Assembly: GCA_035772735.1 (NCBI GenBank)
Contig: JASDFA010000001.1
Coordinates: 78,704,001 to 78,768,000 of the forward strand
Source of the DNA: Datura wrightii
Taxonomy: Eukaryota; Streptophyta; Magnoliopsida; Solanales; Solanaceae
Length of the DNA stretch: 64,000 bases
Reading direction: 5' to 3'
Under the pieces are notes generated by a model. That model was given only the letters and a program-made list of their open reading frames with translations, had not been told where the DNA came from and searched no databases. Below, piece after piece: positions 24,741 to 35,714 of this stretch (within the stretch, counting starts at the first letter, position 1; each line of letters opens with the position of its first letter). A program made the position numbers and the translations under genes.

Positions 24741-26031
24741 TATTCCGCCCTACAGAATGGCTCCAACCGAGCTAAAAAAGTTTAAGGAACAATTGAAGGA
24801 TCTGTTGGATAAGGGTTTCATCATACCTAGCAAGTCCCCATGGGGTGCACCAGTTCTCTTTATCCGAAGGAAAGATGGTTCTCTACGGATGTGTATTGAT
24901 TATCAGAAATTGAACAATGTTACCATCAAGAACAGTTATCCTCTACCCATGATTGATGATTTATTTTACCAGCTCCATGATGCCAAATGTTTTTCAAATA
25001 TAGATCTTAGATCCGGGTACCATCAGCTCAGAGTTTGGGAGAGCGATATCCCAAAGACAGCCTTCAGGATGCGGTATGGTTATTATGAGTTTGTAGTTAT
25101 GTCTTTTAGGCTAAGGAATTGTCCTGAAGATTTTACGGACTTGATGAACAGGGTGTTCAAGACATACCTGGATATGTTTGTGATTGTGTTTATTGATGAA
25201 ATCTTGATATACTCTCGTAGCGAGGAGGAGCATGCTGCTCATTTGAGAGTAGTGCTACAGACTCTCAAGGATCACTATCTATATGTTAAATTCAGCAAGT
25301 GCGAGTTTTGGTTGAACTCAATGGTGTTTTGGGGCCATGTGGTATCTTGTGAAGGCATAAAAGTGGACTCTCAAAAAATAGAAGCGGTGAAAAATTGGCC
25401 TAGACCGGTGAATCCTTCAGATATCCAGAACATTTTGGGCTTAGCTGGCAACTATCGGAGATTTGTTGAAGGTTTCTCATCTATTGCAGCCCCCTTGACC
25501 AAATTGACCCAAAAGAAGGTGAAATTCCAATGGTCGGAGGCTTGTGAGAAGAGCTTCCAAGAGTTGAAGACTCGACTCACCTCAGCACTGATGTTGACCC
25601 TACCCAAGGGCACCGATTGGTTCCTGGTGTATTGTGATTCTTCAAGAATCGGACTTGGGTTTGTAGTGATGCAGCACGGAAAAGTTATAGCATATGCCTC
25701 CAGACAGCTGAAAGTTCACGAGAAGAATTACCCGACCCATGATCTTGAATTGGTTGCGATGGCATTCACCTTGAAGATGTGGCAGAATTATTTGTACGGG
25801 GTCCACGTGGATGTGTTCACGGACCATAAGAGTTTACAATATGTGTTTACCCAAAAGGATCTCAATCTTCGACAAAGGAGGTGGTTGGAGCTACTCAAGG
25901 ATTATAACATGAGTGTCCTTTACCATCTGGGTAAGGCCAATGTAGTAGCAGACACACTTAGTAGACTCTCTATAGAGAGTGTGTCCCATGTAGGTGAGGG
26001 GAACAACGAGCTGGTAAAGGATGTGCATTGA
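24655..26031 (+). CDS. Element II reverse transcriptase and RNase H, open but catalytically altered
   Basis: 458-codon open segment. Residues about 20-230 are the RT: FGIDLLPDTQPISIPPYRM, KSPWGAPVLFI, LRMCIDYQKLN, FSNIDLRSGYHQLRV and the palm motif FIDEILIYS, in which the second Asp of the usual FIDD is Glu. Residues about 320-440 are RNase H-like (WFLVYCDSS, YASRQLKVHEKNYPTHDLELVA, FTDHKSLQYVF, VADTLSRLS). The frame ends with a TGA in place of an Arg codon before the integrase, so the polyprotein is interrupted. The ATG at 24655 is only the first Met of the segment, not a true start. Confidence 0.85.
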   Translation: MLLDDLPSVPPKREIDFGIDLLPDTQPISIPPYRMAPTELKKFKEQLKDLLDKGFIIPSKSPWGAPVLFIRRKDGSLRMCIDYQKLNNVTIKNSYPLPMIDDLFYQLHDAKCFSNIDLRSGYHQLRVWESDIPKTAFRMRYGYYEFVVMSFRLRNCPEDFTDLMNRVFKTYLDMFVIVFIDEILIYSRSEEEHAAHLRVVLQTLKDHYLYVKFSKCEFWLNSMVFWGHVVSCEGIKVDSQKIEAVKNWPRPVNPSDIQNILGLAGNYRRFVEGFSSIAAPLTKLTQKKVKFQWSEACEKSFQELKTRLTSALMLTLPKGTDWFLVYCDSSRIGLGFVVMQHGKVIAYASRQLKVHEKNYPTHDLELVAMAFTLKMWQNYLYGVHVDVFTDHKSLQYVFTQKDLNLRQRRWLELLKDYNMSVLYHLGKANVVADTLSRLSIESVSHVGEGNNELVKDVH

Positions 26032-26040
26032 CTCGCAAGG

Positions 26041-27110
26041 TTGGGAGTTTGGTTGGTTGACTCGACCGATGGCAGTGTTATTGTTCAGAGTGGATCAGAA
26101 TCGTCTTTGATGGCTGATGTAAAAGTTATACAAGATGAAGATCCAATTTTGGTAAAGTTAAAGGAAGTCATTCAGAATAAGAGGGTGAAGGTCTTCTCCA
26201 AAGGGGGAGATGGTCTACTTCGGTACCAGGGTCACTTATGTGTTTCGAATGTTGATGATTTGAGGAGCCATATGTTGCATGAGGCTCATGGATGCAGGTA
26301 TTCCATCCATCCAGGTGCCACCAAAATGTACCGTGACTTACGGGAAGTCTATTGGTGGAATTACATGAAGAAAGACATCGCAGAGTTTGTAGCTAAGTAT
26401 CTAAACTGTCAACAAGTGAAGATTGAGCACCAGAGATTGGGAGGTGTGCCTCAGGATATTAGTATTCCTACTTGGAAATGGGAAGAAATCAACATGAACT
26501 TCATCATAGGGTTGCCTCATTCTCGGCAGCAATATGACTCCATTTGGGTTGTGGTGGATAGATTGACCAAAGCCACTCATTTCTTACTGATCAAAACTAC
26601 GAATTTGGCAGAGGATTAATGCAAACTATACATTCAAGAGCTAGTTCGGTTGCATGAATTGCCCTTGTCCATCATATCAGATAGAGGTACCCAATTTACC
26701 TCTTAGTTTTGGAGGTCATTTCAAAAGGGACTAGGTACTCAGGTTAAGCTCAGTACAACATTTCACCCGCAAATGGATGGTCAAGTGGAGTGAACAATTC
26801 AGACTCTCGAGGACATGTTGAGAGCATGTGTGATTAACTTCAAAGGTAGTTGGGATGATCATTTTCCTCTTATCGAGTTTGCCTACAATAATAGCTACCA
26901 TTCCAATATTCAGATAGCTCCGTTTGAGGCTCTCTATGGGCGAAGAGGTAGATTGCCTATTGTTTGGTCTGAAGTTGGTGAAGCTGCGATAATAGAACCG
27001 GATTTATTCCATGAGGCTATGGAGAAGGTCGAAAACAGCTCAAAGTCGCCAAAAGTCCTATGCCGATATGATAAGGAGAGAATTGGAGATCAAAGTGGAT
27101 GATTGGGTAT
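26041..27110 (+). pseudogene. Element II integrase (broken)
   Basis: 26041-26619 encodes the zinc-binding domain (H...H then YLNCQQVK, where the first Cys of the usual C-P-N-C is Tyr) and the beginning of the catalytic core. The first catalytic residue is lost: MNFIIGLP where the family has MDFI. After a stop at 26617 the second and third catalytic regions (SDRGTQFT, DGQVE) are readable with stops at 26704 and 26792. 26815-27102 continues with the FAYNNSYHSNIQIAPFEALYGRR block. Confidence 0.8.
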
Positions 27111-27531
27111 TTCTGAAGGTGTCTCCCATAAAGGGGGTGATGAGGTTTGAAAGAAAGAAAAACTCAGCCCTCATTATGTTGGCCTCTACCGGGTAGTGAG
27201 ACGGGTTAGCAAGGTGGCATATGAATTGGAGTTGCCCTGAAAATTCGCTTCTATGCATCCTATATTCCATCTATTGCTCTTAAAGAAGTGTTTGGGTGAT
27301 CCAGCTCTATTTGTCCCGATAGACAGTGTCGGGGTGAAAGACAGCCTTAGTTATGAGGAGGTTCCGGTGGAAATGTTGGATCATCAGGTTCGAAGGCTAA
27401 GGAACAAGGAAGTAGCTTCAGGCAATGTTTTTTGGAGGAATCAGCATGTTGAAGGAGCTACGCGGGAAGCCGAAGAAGACATGATGGTTAGATACCCAAA
27501 TTTATTCCCTACTTGCTCAGTTCCAGCTTGA
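27111..27531 (+). pseudogene. Element II integrase C-terminus and chromodomain
   Basis: After a frame change, 27253-27531 encodes HPIFHLLLLKKCLGDPALFVPID, LSYEEVPVEMLDHQVRRLRNKEVA and WRNQHVEGATREAEEDM, a chromodomain as found at the C-terminus of Tekay/Del integrases. A stop follows SVPA at 27531. This is the best-preserved chromodomain in the window. Confidence 0.8.
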
Positions 27532-27751
27532 GGTATCAATTTTTCCCTAAAACTCTATTTAGTTTTCATGTTCAGTTCATGTTCCCCAGTTTCCTCCATG
27601 TATGTGGATGTGTAGATGATTTATGAATTCAGTTCATCCATGTAGTTTGAATTGGAGATAGTCATTCCGTCAGTTTTCGGCTTAAATGATTAGTATTTGA
27701 GTATGATGATCGCATTTCTCTATGTTTTCGTACATTCAAGGACGAATGTTC

Positions 27752-27766
27752 CTAAGGGGGAGATAT
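27752..27766 (+). other. Polypurine tract of element II
   Basis: CTAAGGGGGAGATAT ends exactly at the first base of the 3' LTR; it primes plus-strand synthesis. Confidence 0.82.
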
Positions 27767-30123
27767 TGTAAAACCTCGGAAGTGGCTAAGACTAGACTCG
27801 GGATTTAAATATGGAAGTTGGTAGAATTTGGGAATTTTCCACAGCATGGGTCACATAACAGATTTTGTTGGTTCAACCAATGACCCATGGGAAGCGTCTG
27901 TGCTGAGGTCTATCCGGGTGGCAGTTGGAAGTAACAGATCATGTAACAACCTATTGTTCGATACCACGAGTCTTCATTCGAAGTCTTGGGGAGACTGGTC
28001 CTTAGCCTAAGAGGAAGTAACAGGTCATGGGACGATCCATCATGAGCTATAACGGATCGTGGTGAGCAACCGTGGGAAGGAGTATTCAAAACCTCCAATC
28101 GAGGTAATGGAAGGAAACCATGACTAATTGGAAGGAGGAACGAGTCGTGGTGTGGTTCGTGGGAAGGCTTGGTTCAGGTCGTCTAGGGGAAACAACAGAC
28201 AACATAACGGATCGTCATCTGAAGCAACGACTCGTCCTGTCGAGTCGTGGGATTGAATTTGAGAAAGTGAAGTCAGGCAGTGGATGCGACGGATGGATAT
28301 CACGAATCTTGGTAGCCAAGCACGACCCGTTAGGATGGTCATTGTCACTGCCACTGCAGAAATTTTAGGAAATTCATTAAGGGTATTTTCATCATTCCTA
28401 AGTCTTAGGGTCCTAACCTACGTCGTTTAAGGCTCGAAATGCAGTATTTTATAAGGGTAAAACCTATCCTAGGCTCATTCATATCCATGCATGCATATTG
28501 AAGGGGTTTAGGAGGTGATCAAGTAAGAGTTCTTCAAGTTTTCCTTCATTCCATCATTGGGCTTTCAAGGAAGTGTAAGAATCATCTTTATATATAGGGT
28601 TATGAATGGGTGAATCCGTTCATATCCATGCCCAAAATCTCTCTAAATCATGAATTTCCTATATTAATTATATGGAGTTTAAACCCGATGCATGAAATTT
28701 TGAATTCTCTACATGGGTATGATTTAAATGAGTTATTATTATTGAATTATGAATTATGGGCAAGTTTTACATTGTTTTCCATAAAAAAATCATGTTTCAA
28801 GCTTTTTAAATCAAATTGCCCATTTATGAAAAGTTCGTGAAAGTTAAGATTTCTGATGAATATTCGTGTATGATGAAGTGTTGATGATGAAAAGCATGTT
28901 TTCAAGTTACCCATGTTTATAATCATGTTTTCAAGTTACCCATGTTTATAATCATGTTTTCAAGTGAATTAAGTATTTTCAAGCATGTTAAAATATTGGG
29001 CAATGCCCACATGTTCAAGTATGATTTATAAATTTTATGAAATGGATTTCACAATTGATCAATTTATGACATTGGCCGACTAAAGGGCCCTTGATTCATG
29101 GATAATCATGTAAGGAAAGGGGATCAATGATGTTAAATATTTTTTTATCCATGAATCTCATGAATGATGTTTATGATTTACGTATGAGCCTAATGTGCAT
29201 ATTTTTGGGAGCAGTGTCTAGCATCGAGTAGCCCGACATTCAAAGGACTATGCTGATGTATCATAACTATGTGCCAACGTAGGTTCATAATTATACATTA
29301 CAATGTTAATGGATCCCCTCTTCCATGATATCACATAATGCTTTCCCCTTGCCTGGCAAGCTTGGGACGACTCTGCCTACTTGAGTGAGATAGTTGGGAC
29401 ATCATGTAAGGCTCTACCATGATGGTGTCGGTGATGACGAGTCCTCCCATTGTTCTGCATGTTTTTATGTATTATTATGTTTATGTTATTTTGACTCAAG
29501 TGATGATTTATAAAGTTTCTCTTATGATTATGATAATGAATGGATTACGAATGATTTGAAAACCTTGAGCCTTATGCTATCTTATGATGTTTATGTTATG
29601 CGCATGTTGTCCCGCTCTTATGATCTCTTATGAGCTTTTAAGTATTTTTAAATGTCTGTTTCACTTACTTTTACATACTCAGTACATTCCACGTACTGAC
29701 TGCATACTCTATGTTGTATCATTTCATGATACAGGCTCCGATCGTCAGACCCAACACCGTCATTAGCTCGTCTCAGAGATTAGCATCCAGCTTTTTGGTG
29801 AGTCCTTATTCTCCAAGGACTGATTTGATGTCATCTATCTTTTCATGTTCACTTTCCTAGACTTGCGGGGTTAGTTGGGGGTGTTGTCCCATCAACCTAT
29901 CAGATATGTTAGAGGCTTTCAAACTATGTGTAGTATTCAACAGTTGTGTATGAAGTACATTTTGCGTTCTATGTATGTCATGGTTATGATTCTGCTGTGT
30001 ATTATGTTGAGTACTCTCTTTTATTGATTGAGTTAGATGTACCCTTATGCCATTGGTCGACTTGGAGTCTCTCGGGGCTCCTTGTCCCATGTTGCGTTCC
30101 GGGTCTACGTTCGGGTGGTGACA
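27767..30123 (+). repeat. 3' LTR of element II
   Basis: 2.36 kb, TGTAAAACC...GGTGGTGACA. It aligns with 20373-22694. It carries a 29-bp tandem duplication (28902-28959) missing from the 5' LTR. The ACGAGTCGT-type cluster lies at about 27850-28350. Confidence 0.88.
28902..28959 (+). repeat. 29-bp tandem duplication in the element II 3' LTR
   Basis: Two adjacent copies of TCAAGTTACCCATGTTTATA plus nine more bases. The 5' LTR has one copy (about 21512-21540), so the duplication arose in the 3' LTR after insertion. Confidence 0.88.
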
Positions 30124-30128
30124 GCGCC
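30124..30128. repeat. Target site duplication of element II, right copy
   Basis: GCGCC after the 3' LTR, against GCACC on the left. A single transition explains the mismatch. Confidence 0.7.
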
Positions 30129-30577
30129 AGCGGTTGACTGGTTGTATTTCGCAAATCGTCGTCCATCATCTGATGCACATCCAGTGATTCTCTATGGCCA
30201 TTCGGCGACATCTTTGGCGGTTCACTAGCCTTCATCCGCGATCCACCGATTCATTTACTCCTTGGTCCAAAAAGTACAGGCACCAGTAGGCTATTTGGCC
30301 GGTTAATCGCCGGTTAATTTCCGTGGCCGCCGGTTGCACATTGTCTTCAGGTCAGTTGTCATCTGCATTTGACTGTCATTTCTTCGGTGTCCTCCGGTGT
30401 AGCGCCAGTTTTCACCTGATTTCATCCTTTTTTTCTCCACTTCTTGCTCTTTCTCTTCAACTTAGATACCTGCACATAAAAAGGCAAAAAGGGCATAAAA
30501 TTCATCTAAATGACTTGAAAACTAAGCTAAAGCTCATGCTCAAGAGCCTAATGAGTGTTTAAATCGCCAACTCGTCA
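30129..30577 (-). repeat. Family 2 3' LTR, U3 part
   Basis: Continuation of the LTR split by element II. On the - strand it starts TGACGAGTTGG at 30577 right after a GTTTGGGGGTTT purine-rich tract. It contains GC-rich CCGCCGG / GGCGAT words (30140-30440) in an otherwise AT-rich setting. No coding sequence. Confidence 0.62.
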
Positions 30578-31154
30578 AACCCCCAAACTTGAACCATTTC
30601 TTGTCCTCAAGTAATGTAGTTTTCATCAGTTAATAAATATGCCACTCCATAAGAGTTTAGACTCCAATGACCACTTAATCCATGACAACCCAAAAATGCT
30701 CACTACTCACCAAAAAAAGAGAAGCAAGTTCCCCAAAGATAGCAAAGAAAAATATATGGAAACATGTCAAGAGGCCACCCCAATTCAAGGGCATGATTCA
30801 AAAATGCTTTCATTTTGCAAAACAAGGACATGGCTTATCCAAAAAAATACACATAGCATCTCAATTTATAATCATTGCACATTCAAAGCTTGCCTTAGAG
30901 CTCGCACTACTCATGCCTCAATCATACCTTTACCTTAATGCCAGTGTGTCCTCAATAGGAATGATGCCACTCACCAAGGAGAGAATCCCTTTTTCTATCA
31001 TGAATTAGCGCACACACAAGGGATTTTAGAAAGAGATAATCATACTCACTCTCCCAAAAGAAATCTTCATGCACACAACTCGACCCATAGGCTTTCCCTT
31101 CATGTAATTCGCCACTAATGTAGAGAAACTACACTCAAAATCAATTAGGACTTG
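30578..31154 (-). other. Family 2 3' untranslated region, left part
   Basis: Between the polypurine tract (30578-30591, CCCCCAAACTT on the + strand) and the outer family 1 insertion. It resembles in style the 3' untranslated region of family 1 (for example 'TTGTCCTCAAG' beside 'TTCGTCCTCGAAC' next to the tract). Short open frames here (30639-30938, 30682-31008) have no recognisable product. Confidence 0.5.
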
Positions 31155-31159
31155 TGGGT
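31155..31159. repeat. Target site duplication of outer family 1 element, left copy
   Basis: TGGGT, identical to 53975-53979 after the right LTR. This perfect match pairs the LTRs at 31160 and 53974 across 22.8 kb and shows that everything between is one insertion plus its own nested insertion. Confidence 0.88.
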
Positions 31160-32605
31160 TGTTCGGTGCGTTGTTGGGGTTATAAAACCGACACGCAAGT
31201 GCACGTGGTCAAACAAGTAATAAAGTGGCTAAGTAAGCCAAGTATCGATCCAAGGAGGCTCAGGGTATGTAAAAATTGCCTAAGTATACTATATTCGTAT
31301 TTTACTTCTAACTATGCTAACAACAACGTAACCAACAGTTAATTGAGTTTTTATTTATAAAATATATATTAAAACTATTAACAATTATTTACTATGAATT
31401 TAAACTATGGATATGAGCATGCCAAGGTTAAGAACAAGTAATGAATTCGATTGTAATAATAATTCGGTTAATCTCTTCTTCATGTTGCTAACCAAGAACA
31501 TTAGCCTAGAAATTAAAACTCTCGTATTTAATTTCACTTAAGAATCATAAACCATTCGTCTACATTTCTGTGATCAAATGCAATTTACGACCTAGCAATA
31601 CAATTCCGGTTCCTCAATTGACTAATACGGCTTTCAAGTATATTTCTATCAGGAAAGCACATCAAAACCCAATTTTCCCAAATGAAGTTAAGAACAATAC
31701 CCTATTAATTCACAACTTTCCAATTTCTTGCTCTTTCGAGTGAAATTGGACTTTTTAGATGTACATTAATGTCGGCCACACACTAATGCAGTAAGAACAA
31801 GAATTAATAGAACAACATGGAAGAAGAAGAAGAAAACCATATCAATTATAATCAAAATTCATTACAAGTGTCAAAACCTCAGCAAGGAAGAGAATTAGCC
31901 ACTCATTTGTGGATTGATCATCCTAAAATGAGTGTAAATCATACGTACAATTGATAGAAAGAAGAAAAGAAGAGAAGAAATCCCTTAGCTTTTTCGTTCC
32001 TCAACTGCTCCTAACCCACGTCCTTGCTCTCCACTTCTGAACTCAGTCTAAAAACTAAAAACTGATTAAAATAAACCTAAGTGTGCTATTTATACTAGTG
32101 GGAAATTTTTCTCGGAATAAAAGGCAACGTGTCACGGAGGCCAACGCAGAGCACTGCCTCCGTGACACGGCGTGGACACGGACCTTCACTGGAATTTCAG
32201 GGTCCGGTAAATTAGCCTCAACGTGGCACGGAGGCCAACGCGGAGGCCTCTCTCCGTGCCACGGAGCTGACGCGATGGCACACTGGAATTTGCCATTTTA
32301 ATTCCTATCCAGGCAGTGTGCTACCGCGATGGTAGCATGGCACGGCTCCATCGCGGAGCCCCTATAAATTGTGTATTCCAATGTCTTTTCCACGCTCGCA
32401 TCCAAGTCCAACTCCGATATAGTTCCAACATGCATTTTAGCTCCTAAAAATCACATTTACCTGCAAAACAAATGCTAATCATGTTGGTTAGTATAAATTC
32501 GCATTTTATTACCGATTACATGATATTATATACACATTGCACAACAAACAAGGTAAAATTGATACGTTTGAGTATCACTTGGGCATATAAATCTGCCCAA
32601 GATCA
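31160..32605 (-). repeat. 3' LTR of outer family 1 element
   Basis: 1446 bp, near-identical to 52542-53974. - strand U3 begins TGATCTTGGGC at 32605. It has a TATA box (32086-32094) preceded by two GC-rich hairpins: arms 32128-32141/32156-32169 and 32222-32233/32252-32263. It keeps a 13-bp segment inside the second hairpin that its partner has lost. Confidence 0.92.
32086..32094 (-). promoter_or_regulatory. LTR TATA box (outer copy, 3' LTR)
   Basis: TATAAATAG on the - strand, conserved at the same place in all four full family 1 LTRs (also 40728-40736, 49190-49198, 53467-53475). It marks the U3/R core promoter for the genomic RNA. Confidence 0.75.
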
Positions 32606-34488
32606 CTTACCCCACACTTAAATCCTTGTTCGTCCTCGAACAACACATACACAAATCATGCAAATTACATCCCAACCTTCGTCACTATGGTGCGACCATT
32701 TACGCTACGGTCATACCGATTATTCAATTTTTGCAAATCATCAAGAAAACATGCTTGGTCGTACAATACAATGACCTTTAATACATCAAGACTTCCTAGA
32801 CTTTAAGAATTGATTATTGATATCGGCAAACTCATGCAAATCAGCTAATCAAAAAATCCGACACGAAAATCAATCTTTCATCAAGCATGTGCCCTCACAA
32901 CTCGAGAGAATCTTCCCCTTTTTGTTCATGCAACACACAAACATGCAAGTAGGGGCATATAAAAATTAATTTCACTCTCTCTCCCAAAAGAATTCACATG
33001 CCTCATGTCATAACCCATAAGCTTGCCCTTAGTGTATTACTCCACTAATATAAAGAAATGCAATGTAAGATCACGTAGGACTTTAATGGGTTGTAACGGG
33101 GCTATGGATCTATATATATATATTGGATTAGCCAATAATAGTCGCTAGCATCCTTAAGCGCCTTTTCAACTCATTCCCATCGACTTATGGACATTGTTCC
33201 TCTCTTTCCTCTTTTTCTCCCATTCATGCTGGTTTCCTTTCGTACAGCCCATTTCATCAAACACACTTAACACAAAACAAAGGGTTTTCATTTACCCTCA
33301 ATATCATTTAATTATAGCAAGTGCTTCTTCAACATCATCTTTTCTTTCCTCACTCTGCTTTTCTTTTTCTTTTCACTCTTTAACACTTTGGGAAACATTG
33401 TCTTTTCTTTGTAAGCGCTTAAGAGTTTCGTATAGACTTTAAGGCTAATGAAAAGAAGGAATAAAGCTTAGTTTATACAATTTTGGACAAAAGAAAGAAA
33501 GAAATCGGCTAAAGGCTCAATGGGCTAACTAGGGTATACAACACATAGAAAGGTAGAATTTGACAAGAAAAAATGAAAACTATCGGTTAAAACAAAGAAA
33601 TGCCTACATCCTTTCCAACACTACACCTCCTTCATTTCATTTTGTATACACACCAGGCAAGTTCTAGACACTTCACTATGACATGGAATAGCAATACCTC
33701 ACTTCACACTTCATGCACATGCTCGAATCAAGATGCATTCACAGACTCTTTAATTAGTCAATTACATGAATTCAAGATTAAGCCTCAATCATACTGAATC
33801 AAATTCTATAGCCTAGGTAACTCAACATATTTACAGAATTGCATGCTTTCAAACGAATCACTTCCACATTTGAACATCAGTTATACACGCAACGAAATTT
33901 TAGCAACCATAAGTAACTACAGTTCATTGATGCAATCCACCAAAGAAAAACTAAAAACAAATAAAAATCCTACTCCTACCGACTACATTTCCCTTAAGAC
34001 GGTCGTCATCCATCCATCATAGGGAACGGTCACTAACTATGACATCAGTTCAATGGGACTATTCTCGGTAAAAAAACCGAAAACAAACTCCGAGAAACCC
34101 CAAAAATTAAAAATCGAAAAATTTTGCAACACATCGATCATTTCGATAGAAAGAAAGTATTTACAAGTGCAAAATATTTTCGCAAAAATTTTGAAAAATA
34201 CCGATCATCTCGATAGAAAAAAAAATATTTACAAAATATTTACACTGGCAACCACAACTTTTCATACCACACATCATTAACCACACAAACAAATATATAC
34301 ACATACACCACAAATCAGTTCATAACAGGGAAAGCACAAACATTCATCCAAACCAAGGAAAAACATACAGCAAATTAGATCCCAAGTCCCAGCACCTAGC
34401 TACTCCCCACCCCACACTTAAATCGAACACTGTCCCCAGTGTTCACAAAAATTACAACACAAAAAATTCGGGTGGTGGAACTCCCTGA
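32606..34488 (-). other. Long 3' untranslated region of outer family 1 element with polypurine tract
   Basis: 1.88 kb between ORF2 and the 3' LTR, without coding potential. The sequence next to the LTR (32606-32620) reads AAGTGTGGGGTAAG on the - strand, the plus-strand primer tract. The whole stretch is conserved in the nested copy (41249-43144) and recognisable in the more distant third copy (62124-63881), including the segment around 34000-34050 (ACGGTCGTCATCCATCC). Candidates for its role are packaging or RNA stability; nothing in the sequence decides this. Confidence 0.7.
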
Positions 34489-35709
34489 TTAGTCGAAATA
34501 TTCGACTTCTTCATCCGGTGCTGCGCCCTCGTCGCCCATATCTGAGTCAGCTCCATCGTCGTCATCGGACTCCACATCGGAGTCCTCCCGACGTGTCTCC
34601 TCATCAGTAGGGACATCGTCATCCGTCGGCTCCACGAAGGCTGGTTCCACCCGACATAAGGCTCTGGCGTTCTCGCCAAAGGGGTAGTCCAGCTCCAGCT
34701 GCCATAATTCTTCCTCGGTGGCTGGTCTCCCACCAATCCGTAGCTGAAGCATCTTCATGCCGAACATACGTGCCATGTACTGATCGTCACGAGCATGTCG
34801 CTCGCCCAAAGTCAGTACTGGTCCGTGTGTAGTGTCGGGGGCCTTAGTCTTTGTCACATCGAGGGCCCTCCGCTCCAACTGCGGAATATAGTCCAAAGCC
34901 TCTTCCTCAATGTCGAGGCCTCGGAGAAAGGTGGTGATGAGTCTGCCAAACCCGTATCTGTGGCCCTGGTGCAGTCTGGCTCTCTTCATGGCTGATATAA
35001 TGACCGCCCCAACATTAATCTCAAGCCCTTTCATAAGGGCATACACCAAGCAGACACGGTCTCGGGTCACGTCCGTCATATGAACTCCCGGGATCAAACA
35101 CGAACACACAATCTTCAGCCATATTCTGGCCTCCTTGTTCATCTGCGAATAAGGCAGAGTCTGGTGGTAACCCCTCTCCTTATGTCTACTCCATCGGGCT
35201 GTGGATCGAGCCCCACACAACGTACGTCTGATGTCGGCGTACGATGGGGTGATGTTTAGCTGGCGGAGAACGTGGGCATCTGTGTCCCGCGCTCCGACGA
35301 TGGCATTAAATTGGTGGGGTTCCAGAGTGACAATCTGCCCTCTGATTTTTATTGTGTGGCTTCTGATGGCCGGGTTCCAATTTGCGTAGAACTCTCGGAC
35401 CAAGTGAAGGTTGCACTCCTTGGGCTCCTGAAAAATAAAGCTGAGCCCAGCTACTTCAATTATCTGTACAATGCGAGGGAACTCCTGTGCGAGTGGTTCC
35501 CGTGCAATATGTTCTTCCGGGAAGTACTTGTTCTCCTTATGCTTAGCATACCATTTCTTTCCTTCCTCGGTTACCCATCTTGTTCCGTATTGGCGGCGTT
35601 GGCCGCGAGGAACAGCGGGTGCAGCTGGGACTGCGGTGCCCAGTCTCATCCTTTTCCTACCGGTGCCTGAGGTAGAAGCACCCTTGCCTTTATCTTGTCT
35701 GCTCGCCAT
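34489..35709 (-). CDS. ORF2 of family 1, outer copy: intact 'putative plant transposon protein' type
   Basis: Intact frame of about 406 codons from ATG 35709 (context ACAATGGC; MASRQDKGKG). The frame is open for 7 codons upstream, but the ATG at 35709 is shared with the nested copy and lies six bases after a splice-acceptor-like CAG. Basic N-terminus (residues 1-45), then a globular region with AGLSFIFQEP, VREFYANW, FNAIVGA and EARIWLKIVCSCLIPGVHMTDVTRDRVCLVYALMKG, then a very acidic tail (about the last 60 residues, Asp/Glu-rich, ending EVEYFD). The central blocks match, from memory, the domain called putative plant transposon protein (Transposase_32, PF20167). No DDE catalytic triad or membrane helix is evident, so neither 'transposase' nor 'envelope' is supported. 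It occupies the position of the Athila env-like ORF. Function unknown. Confidence 0.85.
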   Translation of the reverse strand: MASRQDKGKGASTSGTGRKRMRLGTAVPAAPAVPRGQRRQYGTRWVTEEGKKWYAKHKENKYFPEEHIAREPLAQEFPRIVQIIEVAGLSFIFQEPKECNLHLVREFYANWNPAIRSHTIKIRGQIVTLEPHQFNAIVGARDTDAHVLRQLNITPSYADIRRTLCGARSTARWSRHKERGYHQTLPYSQMNKEARIWLKIVCSCLIPGVHMTDVTRDRVCLVYALMKGLEINVGAVIISAMKRARLHQGHRYGFGRLITTFLRGLDIEEEALDYIPQLERRALDVTKTKAPDTTHGPVLTLGERHARDDQYMARMFGMKMLQLRIGGRPATEEELWQLELDYPFGENARALCRVEPAFVEPTDDDVPTDEETRREDSDVESDDDDGADSDMGDEGAAPDEEVEYFD

Positions 35710-35714
35710 TGTAC

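Larger units (their letters stand above)
20373..30123 (+). mobile_element. Element II: complete Tekay-type Ty3/gypsy retrotransposon
   Basis: About 9.75 kb with both LTRs, primer site, gag, CCHC knuckle, protease, RT, RNase H, integrase, chromodomain and polypurine tract, all on the + strand. It is the best-preserved Tekay copy here: RT-RNase H is one open frame of 458 codons. It is still dead, with stops in gag, integrase and at pol junctions and with catalytic substitutions in RT and integrase. It lies inside the family 2 LTR, flanked by the eroded 5-bp duplication GCACC/GCGCC. Confidence 0.9.

Noticed and set aside
34489..35709. ORF2 as a retroviral-type envelope gene
   Set aside because: Its position fits the Athila env-like ORF, but I see no signal peptide, transmembrane helix or furin-like site; it matches the Transposase_32-type blocks instead.
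34489..35709. ORF2 as a DNA transposase
   Set aside because: Despite the family name there is no recognisable DDE/D triad or zinc-finger, and it is located inside an LTR retrotransposon in every copy here.
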